Origin: Oegoconia quadripuncta
Lineage: Eukaryota > Arthropoda > Insecta > Lepidoptera > Autostichidae
DNA: 64,000 bases
Direction: 5' to 3'
Assembly (NCBI GenBank): GCA_949316235.1
Contig: OX438745.1
Span: 7,693,001-7,757,000 of the forward strand
Under the pieces are notes generated by a model, which was not told the origin of the DNA, searched no databases, and was given only the letters and a program-made list of their open reading frames with translations. The translations under genes were made by a program, and so were the position numbers. Position 1 is the first letter of the stretch. Each line of letters begins with the position of its first letter. Positions 50,591 to 61,244 of this stretch are shown in pieces.

Positions 50591-51437
50591 TATCCTGTTT
50601 TTTGTAAATAGTAACGTTGGATCACGCCACTGATATCTTCGTGTTATCATGAAACTCACAAGTTTCTGTCAAATCAAGAATTATGAAGATTAAGAAATAC
50701 GTTATCACTTTATCATTGTCGATCTGATGTGTACTTATGCAATATATTATAGGTTTTCAAATGTACAGTAGTTAAAATGATATTTGAGGCAAGTCTCAAG
50801 TACCATTTTAGGACGGTCTACTAAAAGGAATTTTTCTTTCGAAATTTAAACTTTTGAAATTGGACTATGACTGCAATTTTGAACCTGACTGTACCTAATA
50901 ATGCTACTTATGTAATACTCACTACCTTACTACTAATTTCGTTAACAAAATTATCTAAAGATTGACAATACCGTCAGCTGTTTCTCATTTAGATACTTAA
51001 AATATGTCTATGATTAGATTATCTGTGGGACGTGGGAAAAACCGAGATCCAATTGTATGATTATACGAAGTTTGTAAATGACAGATAAGACGATGACTTT
51101 TGTATGTATAATGTAGGATATAATTTTAAATTAAAATTTTAATCAATTATCATCATCAATCACATCAATCAAAGAGAATTTTTTAAAGAATATGTGATAT
51201 AACAAAAACAATGTTGGACTCTTAAGTTGATAGTACGAAGGTAAACAATTGTTCTATGACTTTGGAAATTCACGGAAATCTCATAGACTTCTTCATACAA
51301 AAGTGATCGGCTATTATTTGCATGGATAGATCAAGCCTTCTTAAATACTGCAAGTCTATTGAGGGTCTTCAAGGTTTGCAAGTTTACTGTATAATGTATT
51401 TGAGAACCAAGTACTTAGAAATTCCTATACAAATAAC
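50591..51437. other. Unassigned stretch
   Basis: 0.85 kb without recognised sequence; 70-codon frame at 51322-51534 ends inside R-H. Confidence 0.35.
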
Positions 51438-51555
51438 CCGCGGCTTTGCCCGCCTGGAATTGCTATATCTCCGACTTTTCCAAGATGAATGCCAATGTCC
51501 TCCAAATTTCAATGTTATTGGTTCAACAGTTTAGGCGTGAAAAGTAGACAGACAG
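51438..51555 (+). repeat. R-H-like repeat, sister subfamily
   Basis: 'cccgcggctttgcccgcctg' start with a different middle ('tccaagatgaatgccaatgt') and end 'ggcgtgaaaagtagacagac'. Related to 62843-63020. Confidence 0.5.
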
Positions 51556-51936
51556 ACGGACCGATAAATAGAATATTATATTTATTTTTTAATATAGCTC
51601 TAAAAGGAAGAAAGAAACCTTCATTTAATCCCATCTCATCATACAAACCATCAGGTACAAGTATTACATAGTCGAGACACACAAAAATTTAACTGGTGTT
51701 AGCCATCTGTATTGCCAGGTGGAGTCAAATAGGTCTTCAACTCAGCATGGGTTGTGACCGTTCATTACAACGCTGGATTTCAGTGGAGCCTCCAAATGAC
51801 GCACGGAATATTATTTTTTTTTTTCAATTTAACTCCATAATGCGTAGGGCAGAAAATAAATCTATGTATTGAAGAAGAAGGAAAGAAAAATTTGTTTAAA
51901 ACCACCTCATGACACAAACATTATTGGTAACAAGTA
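51556..51936. other. Unassigned stretch
   Basis: No feature recognised. Confidence 0.35.
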
Positions 51937-52465
51937 TTCGCCTGCGCAATGACTTTATAGCGGATATGTTTAATTTGTTTGAACACTCAGCCCGTAAACA
52001 TTCCACTGCAGGAATATAGGCCTCCCCTCGTATAATGAGGGAGTACATAGTCCACCACGCTGGCCCAATGCGGGTTGGGGACTTCACATGCCTTAGAATT
52101 TTTATTTCTCAGCCATGCAGGATTCCTCACTTTGTTTTCCTTCACCGTTTAAGAACAGTCGGATAAATGTACATAAGTAATTAAATTAAATTTAAAAACT
52201 CATTGGTACATGGCCTGCCTGGGAAACAAACCCGGACCTCGCAAATTGGGAGACCGCGTCTTAATCGCTGAGCCACCGACGCTTGTTTGTTTAATTTGTT
52301 TATCACGCAGGAACTGCTCACTTTATCGAGATAAAAAGTATCCTATGTTTTAATTCACGGTATGTCCTACCTATATACCAAATTTCATCCAAATCCGTTC
52401 ATCCGTTTCGCCGTGATTGACCAATAAACAAACATCTAATCTTTCACATTTATAATATTAGTGAG
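51937..52465 (+). repeat. R-H repeat split by SINE-B
   Basis: The left piece is 51937-51980 and the right piece 52288-52465 (from 'tgtttatcacgcaggaactg' to 'cacatttataatattagtga'). Joined at the duplicated tgtttaatttgttt they restore the order seen at 32145-32395. Confidence 0.7.
51981..52287 (-). mobile_element. SINE-B, full length, perfect 14-bp TSD
   Basis: It is 307 bp on the minus strand: head 'gcgtcggtggctcagcgatt' (from 52282), 'gggaggt' loop partly changed, body, tail. tgtttaatttgttt occurs at 51967-51980 and 52288-52301, proving retroposition by target-primed reverse transcription and fixing the element ends. Confidence 0.92.
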
Positions 52466-52909
52466 AAGTTAGATGTACGAATATTTTCTTAACTAAAGTG
52501 CCGAGTACGCTCAGCCGTATTAGTTTGTTCTTATATGTTGATAATAATAACCTGAAGAGTCACCCTAGTAATTATATAAGCAAACATCTTAATGTAGGAG
52601 GAGTTTTGTGGAAAGTGATAGACACATATTACCATATGCATGAGTAAAAGAGAAACCAATCAACTGTGAGAATTATGATATCACGTATACTCTGACGTCC
52701 CAAAACCTATTCATTATTGATTTCATTGACAAATGAAGTGTAAACTGAATTCGATTATATTTTGTGCTGTGTATCGGCACGTAAAAAGAATAAAATCAAC
52801 CTGTCTTTTGCGGTGGGTATCGTAAAAGGCAAGTAAGGGATTTTACAAAAACAGACTTTGCAGGTTTAAATAAATTAATAACTGTTCCTTCACAGTTTAT
52901 TTACGAGCA
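52466..52909. other. Unassigned stretch
   Basis: Contains 'gcggtgggtatcgtaaaagg' (52812), a phrase resembling LINE UTRs, but no defined element. Confidence 0.35.
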
Positions 52910-53215
52910 TATTATATGTACATTCGAAAAAATATTTCTGCATTCCCGAAAAATAGTGACAAAAACAACTTAAACTTGAGATATAAGGACAAATTGGCTA
53001 CCCGTATGTTCAGACTAAGCAAAGTTAACACATCATTTTTGGGACACTGTATACGCTTTTACAACCTTATACCTGAGAATATTATTAATCTAACTGAGAA
53101 AAAATTTAAAGATCATCATCACACAACAAAAAAAGGGCAAACACGCTTGGTGTAAGTATTTCGACCAGCTCCTCAAAATTATAAAATTGTGTTAGTTGTA
53201 CACTTTTATTAAAAA
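52910..53215 (+). pseudogene. LINE-3 ORF2 C-terminus and 3' UTR
   Basis: The frame reads YIRKNISAFPKNSDKNNLNL, then RYKDKLATRMFRLSKVNTSF, then LGHCIRFYNLIPENIINLTE, then KKFKDHH. This is the same domain position as LINE-2 (RFYNKVPVDIQN), with clearly different sequence, so a sister family. It shifts frame after KFKDHH. The UTR has 'gttgtacacttttattaaaa' and an A-run. A remnant of the same family lies at 11165-11297. Confidence 0.75.
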
Positions 53216-53225
53216 AAAGGACAAC

Positions 53226-53639
53226 AATAATCCTATGGGTTTCTTGCGCCGCTTTTTTTACCACAGATGATTTCCACCATAGTGATAGTTTCAGAACCTA
53301 TGTCTTGTAGCTCTGATTACTGTTAATGGTGTTGAAAAGGAAACAAGGTACAATAAAGGACAACACAAGTCATAGTATGATTGATGACCTCAATAAAGGG
53401 AAGGTCAGAGTTAAGGAGGAAACATGCACAAGAGGAGGAAATGTCAGTATATTACACAATTACAGAATTACATGACGGTGGCGTTTTAAGTATTGAGCAC
53501 GATGAATTATATCAATTATCTGTTCTAAATTCAACATAAGAGTACATACTTACATAACATCACCAAATGTGATCGCGATTTATTATTTTATTTAATGTTT
53601 TATAATATTTTACTTATGTATGTTCTGTATGTATTAAAT
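53226..53639. other. Unassigned stretch
   Basis: No feature recognised. Confidence 0.35.
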
Positions 53640-53850
53640 AAATTGTAACTTAAATAATTGTATCCAAACATGACGGTGCTGCGCCTGGTTGCGTTATCTG
53701 GCTCAAGGAGTCCAAGGAAACCTAGGGTCGTGGTAACTGGTACCTCGGCATATACTGATCGGATCCACATTATATATATTGCTGGTGTTTAAGATTATTG
53801 TGTAGTTTATGATATGTGACACTGAATAAATACTTTTTCTTTCTTTCTTT
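53640..53850 (+). mobile_element. LINE-like 3' end with (TTTC)n tail
   Basis: A GC-richer block (tgacggtgctgcgcctggtt; ctagggtcgtggtaactggt) ends 'gaataaatacttt' and ttctttctttctttc (53838-53850). The layout of UTR, AATAAA and slippage tail suggests a LINE terminus, but no coding part is present to confirm. Confidence 0.5.
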
Positions 53851-54356
53851 CAAATGGAATTGTCAATGATATCCCGAACGTAGTGTTTACCTTACGAAAT
53901 ATACAGAAATGCGTACTTGACAGAGGGTGATGCCATCGCCGTGGAAACGTGCAAAATACTGTTTTTTGGTTGTTAATCCCATAGTTGCCTTTTACGACTC
54001 CCACGCGATGAGGTGGGTTGGTTTCTTTTTTTTCATTCCAATCTCAAATTTATGTCATTTCAATAATTATTATTACAATATGTTATCAAGATCTAGTTCT
54101 TCTAAACTGTTGTAATCTACTAATATATTTTCAGTACACATTTGCAATTTGCTTTTGTTTAATACATATTTATCATATTTTCAGGTAATTATATTTGGAG
54201 CTTTGGCAATTTTTGGTAACGTATTTTCTCTAGTCAAGTGAAATTTGTTTTGATTAAATAATTTTCTCATGTAGTTTGACGACATCTATGTGATTGAACA
54301 TTAGTGTTTTTTACACGACTACTCAAGAAAGGAGAGTAATATTTTTCGAGTGTATT
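53851..54356. other. Unassigned stretch
   Basis: 'tgccttttacgactcccacg' (53986) resembles a LINE UTR phrase also seen near 18155. Otherwise nothing. Confidence 0.35.
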
Positions 54357-55105
54357 TACGTCCGTTCTTTTGGCGCATCCTGTAGCCTAAACGACTGGAC
54401 CGATTTCGAAGTCAAATCAAATCAAATCAAAATATTTTATTTCATAGGATAAAATTATCACTTGAAAACGTCACTATTAATATTACATTTAAATTTACGG
54501 CTCATTCACAAAGCTGACTCCCCAGAGAAGAACGAGCAAGAAACTCTAGGGTTGCTCTTTTAAACAAATTATGGGTTACAATTTGTGATTTCATAATTAT
54601 ATGAATAATAAGACAGCTATGTCCATGCTTGCATATCATTCAAATAGTCAGTGATTTTTATAGCCTTTTGCTAATAATTTCTGTTTTATGATTGCTTTAA
54701 ATTTATTTAAAGGCAAATTTTGAATGTCTACTGGAACCTTATTATAAAAGCGTATACATTGCCCTTTGAACGATTTACTAACTTTATGAAGTCGGCTAAC
54801 ATAAACGGATAACTGGTTCTTATTCCTTGTATTAACATTGTGCCTATCACTATTTTTAGCGAATAAGGTTATATTTTTTTGCATATAACTAATTCTCATA
54901 AATGTATTGAGAAGTCATTGTTAAGATATTAATTTCCTTAAACTTATCTCTAAGAGACACTCTAGGTCCTAATTTATAAATGGCACGAATAGCATGTGTA
55001 TAGTGCATGGTGTCGTAAGATTCGTCTTCAGGAGTGTCATAGGATACAATTTATAAAAAAATCCAACATGGCGTCCGCAAAATACATAATATGATGTCGG
55101 GTTTT
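54357..55105 (+). repeat. R-L repeat split by LINE-2
   Basis: The pieces 54357-54413 ('catcctgtagcctaaacgac') and 55013-55105 ('gattcgtcttcaggagtgtc', 'acatggcgtccgcaaaatac') follow the order of 50395-50590. Confidence 0.6.
54414..55012 (-). pseudogene. LINE-2 ORF2 C-terminus and 3' UTR
   Basis: Best LINE-2 copy. The minus frame (54899 to 54648) reads MQKNITLFAKNSDRHNVNTR, then QLSVYVSRLHKVSKSFKGQC, then IRFYNKVPVDIQNLPLNKFK, then AIIKQKLLAKGYKNH. In this family the region directly follows the RT domain; catalytic residues lie upstream and are lost by truncation. The UTR contains 'gctcgttcttctctggggag' read in reverse, and the element ends in (TTTGA)n, seen as caaatcaaatcaaatcaaa at 54414-54432. 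It is 600 bp long and inserted in R-L. The frame is clean over 83 codons. Confidence 0.85.
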
Positions 55106-56121
55106 TTGATTTTCAACTTAAATAGTTAATACTTTATATTCTTCTGTTAGAACGATAGGTTAATTTTTATTTCTCTGCGATCAGAAAATAGTTGATTAGT
55201 TCTTGATACCAAAGGGTGTGCTGTATGTTACTCATGATTATAAAGAACTTTCCCAAAAAAAAACATTTTTTTTTTAATAATTCTTTAATAAATTATATAA
55301 TAATACTACGCTATGGCGTCAATGTACTCTCGTCGGGGGGCGCAGCCGAGACGCAGCCGCTAATAATAATAAATAAATAACTTTAAAATAGTTGTTTGTA
55401 ATCTTGAGTAGATACATGCCTACCGTTTAGTAACAATAACTAATTTAAAGTAACTCTACCTATTTTATGTATATTATTAAGAAACACAATTTTTTTTTTA
55501 GATTTTGTTCTATTAATGTAAATTTAGGAGTATTTTCAATGCTTAGCATGGACATCAGCTTGGAACATACTTTTAGAAATTCTAATGAATATTACAAAAT
55601 TTTACCGGTTGTAAACTACTGTATTTAACTGTGGTTAAAAAATAAATTATTTATATTCTAAAAATAAATTATTTAGTTCAGTGTTTAGTTTAAAATATAG
55701 CCACCTATGACAAGAAGTCTTACATTAGCAATCTATTTACATGAAAACAAATATCAACCTATTTGTGCTTTGATTTTTACGATCCAGAAAACGAGAAAAA
55801 CTATGAAATTCAATGAAAAATTGGTATAATTTGCACTCTTTGAATGATACTCTAATACATCGACGACATTGACTTTAACTCGAATGCAGTGTTACACCTC
55901 TGTAAGGTTTTTGGGTAAATTTTTTAACACAAGGCGTGCCTGATTTTAACAGCAGTCTTGTCATAATTACATATGAAGAAATCCGTAGAAGAACGGAAGA
56001 CACGAAAGGATACCTTGTAGATTAGTAAGTTAAATTGATGACCCAATGGCATTAAAGTGGAGACTATGTATCTGCTTATACCATTATTTGCGTGCATTGC
56101 AGTCACTCAGCTCAGCGAAGA
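55106..56121. other. Unassigned 1-kb stretch
   Basis: AT-rich with a small GC patch (55334-55362, gtcggggggcgcagccgaga). No coding frame. Confidence 0.4.
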
Positions 56122-56430
56122 GCGTCGGTGGCTCAACGCTTAAGACGCGGTCTCCCAATTTGGGAGGTCCGGGTTCGATTGCCACGCAGGCCATGTACCA
56201 ATGAGTTTTTAAATTTAATTTAATTACTTATGTGCATTTATCCGACTGCTCTTAAACGCTGAAGGAAAACGTCGTGGGGAAACCTGCCTGCCTGAGAAAT
56301 AAAATCTCAGGCATGTGAAGTCCCCAACCCGTATTGGGCCAGCTTGGTGGACTTTGGTCCATACTCCCTCATCAATACGAGGGAAGGCCTATATCCCTGC
56401 AGTGGGATATTTACGGGCTGATGATGATTG
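56122..56430 (+). mobile_element. SINE-B, full length
   Basis: Clean head (gcgtcggtggctcaacgctt), B box ggttcgattgcc, full body and gatgatgat tail. It is directly followed by SINE-5S. Confidence 0.9.
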
Positions 56431-56655
56431 CAGTCGCATCCACTATTCGATTTCGATTAGCGAAGCTAAGCAATACCTTGTGGGATCAGTCCTTGGATGG
56501 GTGACCACTACTGGTATTTTAATAAGAGTGTGTCCGTGCTTTGGAGGGCACGTTTACAATTGAAGGCAGTCGTTAAGCCAAGTGGCTCTCCTATGTCACA
56601 AATCCACCAATCCGCACTGAGGAGGCTGTGCCCTAACGTACTAAACTGATAATCA
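56431..56655 (+). mobile_element. SINE-5S, best 5S-like core
   Basis: 56461-56511 reads gaagctaagcaa, 19 nt, then ttggatgggtgaccac: the spacing and bases of the 5S rRNA internal promoter. 'ggagggcacgtt' and 'caattgaaggcagtcg' follow; the shared tail is shortened ('ccgcactgaggaggctgtgc'). It starts at the last 'gat' of SINE-B, forming a head-to-tail pair. Confidence 0.8.
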
Positions 56656-56957
56656 TGAATCGCTGATAATGATAAAAAGTATGAACCGAGATTTAAGTGA
56701 CTGGAAACTATGGATAAGCCTATTTGCCGATGTCAGGCCCAGAAAGTCAAATTTATTCGAAAAGTAAACAAGTGATGCATTTAAAATCCGTACCAACAAT
56801 ACCTACGCGGGCGCTAATCATTATTTTTATGCTCGTAATAGTGACTTGCACTTCAATAATAAACATTCATTCTTATCGTGATTTTTTGAAGGACTTTCGC
56901 AGATATTTCCGTTTATTTTTAATAAAAAAATTGATGCAGCCGAGCATAGAGCCTCCT
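56656..56957. other. Unassigned stretch
   Basis: A 112-codon frame (56724-57062) runs from here into R-J; no domain recognised. Confidence 0.35.
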
Positions 56958-57125
56958 CCTTTTTATAAGCTTTTATTTAGTTTGCAATGTTCGTATGTAA
57001 GTTGTCCGTTTAAAAATTTGCAAACCATTATTCAACCAGTTTCTGGTATCGGACTGAGCTGAAATTTGGCATACTTATGTAAGTTCGGTGACAATGCAAT
57101 ATTATGGTTGTGCCGTATAGGCACC
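56958..57125 (+). repeat. R-J repeat
   Basis: 'taagcttttatttagtttgc' to 'tgacaatgcaatattatggt'; the most complete copy. Confidence 0.55.
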
Positions 57126-57289
57126 TTTTTAAAGTAATATTGTATACTTTTTACTATTATGTTTTTTTACCTTTTGCCTGTCTTTTTGACGATTTGATTT
57201 TATTGTTTTGTCTTGGCTTGGGCCAGTTGTTACAGTGGAATAAATATTATTTTCACCACCCTAAGAACCCTCTTTTATCTTGATACAGT

Positions 57290-57480
57290 CCATAAAATCA
57301 CAATGTTACCATCGAGCTGATCTGACGATGGAGCCGGGATGCAGGGACTAGAACTCCCTGATGACAAATAGCAAGATGGTCGAATTTGGGCTAGTTTGTT
57401 ATGTTGCCACGAGCACTTTCCATTTCACATGTTAACGAGGGTCTGAAGATGGAGCCAGAAGATTGCCACTGGAACTCCTT
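57290..57480 (+). repeat. R-J companion block
   Basis: 'gagctgatctgacgatggag' and 'ggtctgaagatggagccaga', as at 37250-37420, 165 bp after R-J. Confidence 0.5.
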
Positions 57481-57699
57481 GATGGACTTTATGTTACTCT
57501 TACTAGAATAATATATGATAATCATGATGGAAAATTAAAAGCTTGTTCACCAGCCTGTCGCCCTCTAGAGTGGCTCTCTCATTGTGATACAGGATGTGGC
57601 CATAAAATTTGACTAGAGTGTGCGAGTGTGTGTGCGTGTGTGTGTTTGTCGGAACAAGAGCGTATATTTTTGCGCAAATATAGAAATTACAATATATAA

Positions 57700-58120
57700 T
57701 AATATGATAAAGTATGAATGGGGTGACTTTGAAAGATATAATCAGGAATAGTGTAATTAGGGAGTTAAGCAGTGTGAATGAAGACGTAGTGACAATGATT
57801 GAAAAAGGTATGCTGAGATGGTTTGGACATGTGGAGAGGATGAATGAAAGAAGACTTACGAAAGAGATATACAAAGTGAATGTGGATGGTAGTGTTGGTA
57901 GGGGAAGACCACGGCGAATGTACCATGATCAAATCGGGGACGTCTTAAAGAAAGGCCAAGTCAAGAGTACCCTAAACCGACGAGCATGTATGAACTACCT
58001 TATGAGAGTGAAGGAAGCAGAAGAGGTGTGTCAGGATCGTAGCAAGTGGAAATATGTGGTCTCTGCCTACCCCTACGGGAAAGAGGCGTGACATTATGTA
58101 TGTATGTATGTATATGATAT
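57700..58120 (+). pseudogene. LINE-6 ORF2 C-terminus with (ATGT)n tail
   Basis: The 125-codon plus frame (57714-58091) reads [20 protein letters not shown], then [20 protein letters not shown], then [20 protein letters not shown], then [18 protein letters not shown]. It is the C-terminal region of an RTE-like endonuclease-reverse transcriptase ('..vE.[12 protein letters not shown]....l.k.iy...v.g.rgRGRPr..w.d.i..vl', then 'DR.kWr.vv'). It is followed immediately by TGA and atgtatgtatgtatgta (58097-58113). The open frame has no stop over 125 codons; the truncated product lacks endonuclease and polymerase. Long and clean, so a young insertion. Confidence 0.87.
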
Positions 58121-58493
58121 GGAACTATGAAACACATGTCCAACAGGCAGTTGGGCGGTTTTTTACTAAGTAAAGTCGGCATTATATAGTTTGGCTGAAT
58201 TCCGCAGCCTAAAGTTATCAACAAAGATACTAATGATTATCATGGGTAAGTTTTTATCAATGAACTTATACTCATAGCATCCATTATAAGTAGTTACCCA
58301 AATTAATTCATAGTGGCCTTTGTAGCAAACCTGAGTTGGATCAAAGGGATTCCACAGTCGTGAATTTGGTTAGATTATAATTATACTTGAAGAAACTCAA
58401 CTAAAGACAAGTTTCTTGTGGGAATTGGAACGGAAAACAAAGCCTAGTTTGAGGTAGGGCAAAAACTAATCTATTTATAAAGTATTTCTAATA
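58121..58493. other. Unassigned stretch
   Basis: No feature recognised between LINE-6 and SINE-A. Confidence 0.35.
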
Positions 58494-58790
58494 TTTAACC
58501 GCCTCCGTGGCTCAACGTAAACAACATTGGGTTTACGATTCGGAGGTCGCGGGTTCGATCCCCAGCGGCGTACATGTTTAAGTACTCGGTTTGGTTGGTG
58601 GTAGGGCATTTTAAATGTCCGCCATCTACCTACCACCACCTTATCTAAATCTGCCGACAAACAGCAATGTTAATAGCTTTGTTGTGTTCCGGTTGTCAGA
58701 GATAAGATAGCCAGTCCCCCAAATGTGTTGAGGTTTCCGGGTCAGTACGCTTCCACCCTCGACCTCATTGTGCATTAAAAAAAGAAGAAG
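58494..58790 (+). mobile_element. SINE-A with short tail deletion
   Basis: Head, boxes (gtggctcaacg; ggttcgatcccc) and body intact. About 45 bp before the A-tail ('atcttcacttaacatcaggt...') are missing, so 'gacctca' joins directly to 'ttgtgcat'. Confidence 0.87.
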
Positions 58791-58849
58791 CAAATGTTTA
58801 TTACTATGAAAAAGTAATGTAAATAAAACAACAACATACGGAACTCGTT

Positions 58850-58925
58850 AACCCTTGATGAAAAAAAACGGGTGTTATGTGTTTGTTTAAACGTATCTAA
58901 GTAATGCGTGGTCCGAATATCCATA
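58850..58925 (+). repeat. R-E fragment, plus strand
   Basis: 'acgtatctaagtaatgcgtg' and 'gtccgaat' are the reverse of the R-E core. Confidence 0.4.
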
Positions 58926-59245
58926 ACTTTAATGTCAAAAAGTAAAACAACCGACTACAGTAAAAGTCTCTCTACCTCCCGAGTGCATCATCAGATCATA
59001 GACGAACATAGCACATTCCCCTTTTTGAAGTCGGTTAAAAAGCGGCTAACACAATCTTCAATATTTTTGAAATGAAAAAGCAATGCAAGCCGTACTTGGC
59101 TCCATCTCTGAACCGAAAGCATAAGAAAGTTTACGGCATTACTCCATACAAAGTTTCAAGTTCAAATACTTTGAATTCAATTAATCGGTTCGAATTAAAC
59201 TTTACACACATGTAATTTATCTAAAATATCATAAATTACTATTTT
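58926..59245. other. Unassigned stretch
   Basis: No feature recognised. Confidence 0.35.
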
Positions 59246-59346
59246 TTTTTATGCATGACGGGTTTGTACTTGACCTCAATCACACCTGATGTTAAGTTCA
59301 TATTCATACATACACCCAATGTTGTTTACATTGAGCCACGGACGCT
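59246..59346 (-). mobile_element. SINE-A, two ends only
   Basis: The tail (atgcatgacgggtttgtact to 'cctgatgttaag') joins through a short filler to the head ('cccaatgttgtttacattga', 'gccacggac'). The whole body is deleted. Confidence 0.7.
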
Positions 59347-59349
59347 TTG

Positions 59350-59398
59350 CTTAGTTTGGGACTAGATGACTGGTGTAAGTGTCCGAAATATTTATTTA
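59350..59398 (+). mobile_element. SINE-D fragment, plus strand
   Basis: 'gcttagtttgggactagatg' and 'actggtgtaagtgtccgaaa' from the SINE-D 3' region. Confidence 0.55.
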
Positions 59399-60117
59399 TT
59401 TCTTCAGTTTATAAGTCAGTCTCAGTCAAAACAAGTAATTCGTCGTATACTTGGCGCATACGACAACGTCACGGTCAAGTCATTCTTCAGTAAAGTGGCA
59501 GAATGCTTTATAAAAGATTTTGGCAGCTTCTTGTGGGAACCCGAAAGCTTCGTTACGCACTTTAATTTACACCTCTCTTCACTTGTACACCATCATTGAC
59601 TTTTGCTGTACAATATTCTGCCGTTATTAAGCTTCAAAAGTCAGAATGCACAAATTATAAGAATTATAAACAAAAATGCTACTTCACTCGCCGAGATCCC
59701 GCCAAAAAGCCACAAAATTTAGCATCTCTAAATCTTTTTTTAATAAATAATTTTTAGCAAGGCTTGGAGCACACATTTACTGCTCATGCCAGCCTCATAG
59801 GTACAAACATGTTTAGTGCATACAGATCTCTAAATTGAAAACCTGATCAGGATTATATGTATTATTTTTGAACGACCTATCTAACGACATCCAACACGAT
59901 GGGGTAAAAAAAAAAGATTAGAAAATATTTTATTTTATCACTTTGTCGGCGTAGTTAATATTAACCGTGCCAAATCACAGATTTCTTGTTCTAAGACCCT
60001 CTGAGCTAAGCCGCGGACAGACAGACTGACATGGTGAAACTATTAAAGGTGCCTGTTGACTAGAGAATAATAAAAGTATAAGAGTCGCTCTTTAATTACA
60101 CGTAATTTAGTCTCAAG
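59399..60117. other. Unassigned stretch
   Basis: A 77-codon frame (59366-59599) starts in SINE-D sequence and shows no domain. Nothing else. Confidence 0.35.
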
Positions 60118-60312
60118 TACGAACCCGTCGCACATAAAAAAAAAAAATACTGTGCGTGGTGTTTTTCTGGTCCGTGACTAAGCATTTATTGTTACAAAGA
60201 CTGGGTAACACTAACTGTAGATTTTTTATGCACAACGGGCTAGCACTTGACCTCAATCACACCTGATTTTGTTATGTTAAAATGTTAAAAGGTGGAAGCG
60301 TTCTGACATTGC
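60118..60312. mobile_element. Two SINE-A tails in opposite orientation
   Basis: 60118-60148 is the plus-strand tail (gtacgaacccgtcgcacat + A-run). 60220-60312 is a minus-strand 3' part (tttttatgcacaacgggcta ... aaggtggaagcg) with an internal replacement near 60270-60285. Confidence 0.6.
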
Positions 60313-60664
60313 ATGTCAACATTCTCCGTCCCTTTCGCGTAAAATGTAAAAAAAGATTGCAAACACTTTAAAACATTAAAGTTCAGTAGTAAATAAAACA
60401 CGGCATTTTAATGGTTTCGTAAGACAGTTAATAATCCTCGGACAATTCTTGGCAAACAATTACAAAAAGAGTAAGCTATAAACAGAAGTTCCACCGTTAA
60501 AACTTTGGAGGGCCCTTTTCAGCCAAAATTAACGTCTTGTCGAGAAAATAATAGCAAAACTTCTCGCCGCTTGCATAATTGCAAAAATCAACGGATAATT
60601 TCAAGGAGCAGTTTAAAATCTATTAGGTGAATTTTATAACTCATTCGTAAATATGCGTCAATCT
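60313..60664. other. Unassigned stretch
   Basis: No feature recognised upstream of LINE-7 copy 3. Confidence 0.35.
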
Positions 60665-60896
60665 CTATAAACCACGAGTTTGCGGCGCTTGCAGTGGAGA
60701 CATGGGCCCGTGGTCTTCTGACATGAAACAATTTGTAAAAGATTTATCCGTTAGACTTGTCCACGCCTCTGGAGATGTGAGAGCTGGTGCCTACTTTGCT
60801 CAGCAGCTGAGCTTATGCATTCAGCGGGGCAATAGCGCTAGCGTACTAGGTACTATGCCTCACGGAAGCGAGTTGGACGGCGTATTTTTTCTATAA
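60665..60896 (+). pseudogene. LINE-7 C-terminal coding tail, copy 3
   Basis: Upstream part (60672-60703) reads HEFAALAVET in one frame; after a one-base loss the second frame reads GPWSSDMKQFVKDLSVRLVH, then ASGDVRAGAYFAQQLSLCIQ, then RGNSASVLGT and stops after VFFL. The ATG at 60702 is only the broken VETLGPW codon, not a start. 'TTTAATAAATTTG' lies about 30 bp downstream. Together with 20866 and 50176 it defines the conserved tail. Confidence 0.62.
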
Positions 60897-61096
60897 GATA
60901 TAGGCATTTTTAATTGTGTTTAATAAATTTGTTGTTTCATGTACATACTTAAGTTTACTTTGTATGGGTAATCGAATTTTTTTTTATCGAATTCATTCAA
61001 ATTCAAATTACACTAAAACGAGCAAGTCAAAACACTTCTCGCAAGAAAAGAAAAACAAATAAATATTTTAAAATGTCCTCCAAAAGGCTGCTGCAT

Positions 61097-61244
61097 CCTG
61101 CTTGCGTAGCATGACATCGTTTATCGCGCGCGACTTAGGAGTGAGAGTGAGATAGTTATTATATTTCGTCCAAGCGAATGAGCAGGACAAATATCATCTC
61201 ACGCCACACAAACGTTTATCGCGCTTATCATGCTACGGGGTCAG
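61097..61244. mobile_element. MITE-6, CGTAGCATGA inverted repeats
   Basis: CGTAGCATGA (61105-61114) and TCATGCTACG (61228-61237) are perfect 10-bp inverted repeats; outer bases (cctgc / gtcag) extend them loosely. Inside, 'cgtttatcgcgc' occurs twice in the same direction (61118, 61213). Non-coding. The left end of a second copy is at 63968-64000. Confidence 0.6.

Noticed and set aside
56724..57062. 112-codon plus-strand frame
   Set aside because: Its 3' third is the R-J repeat, which is non-coding in other copies.
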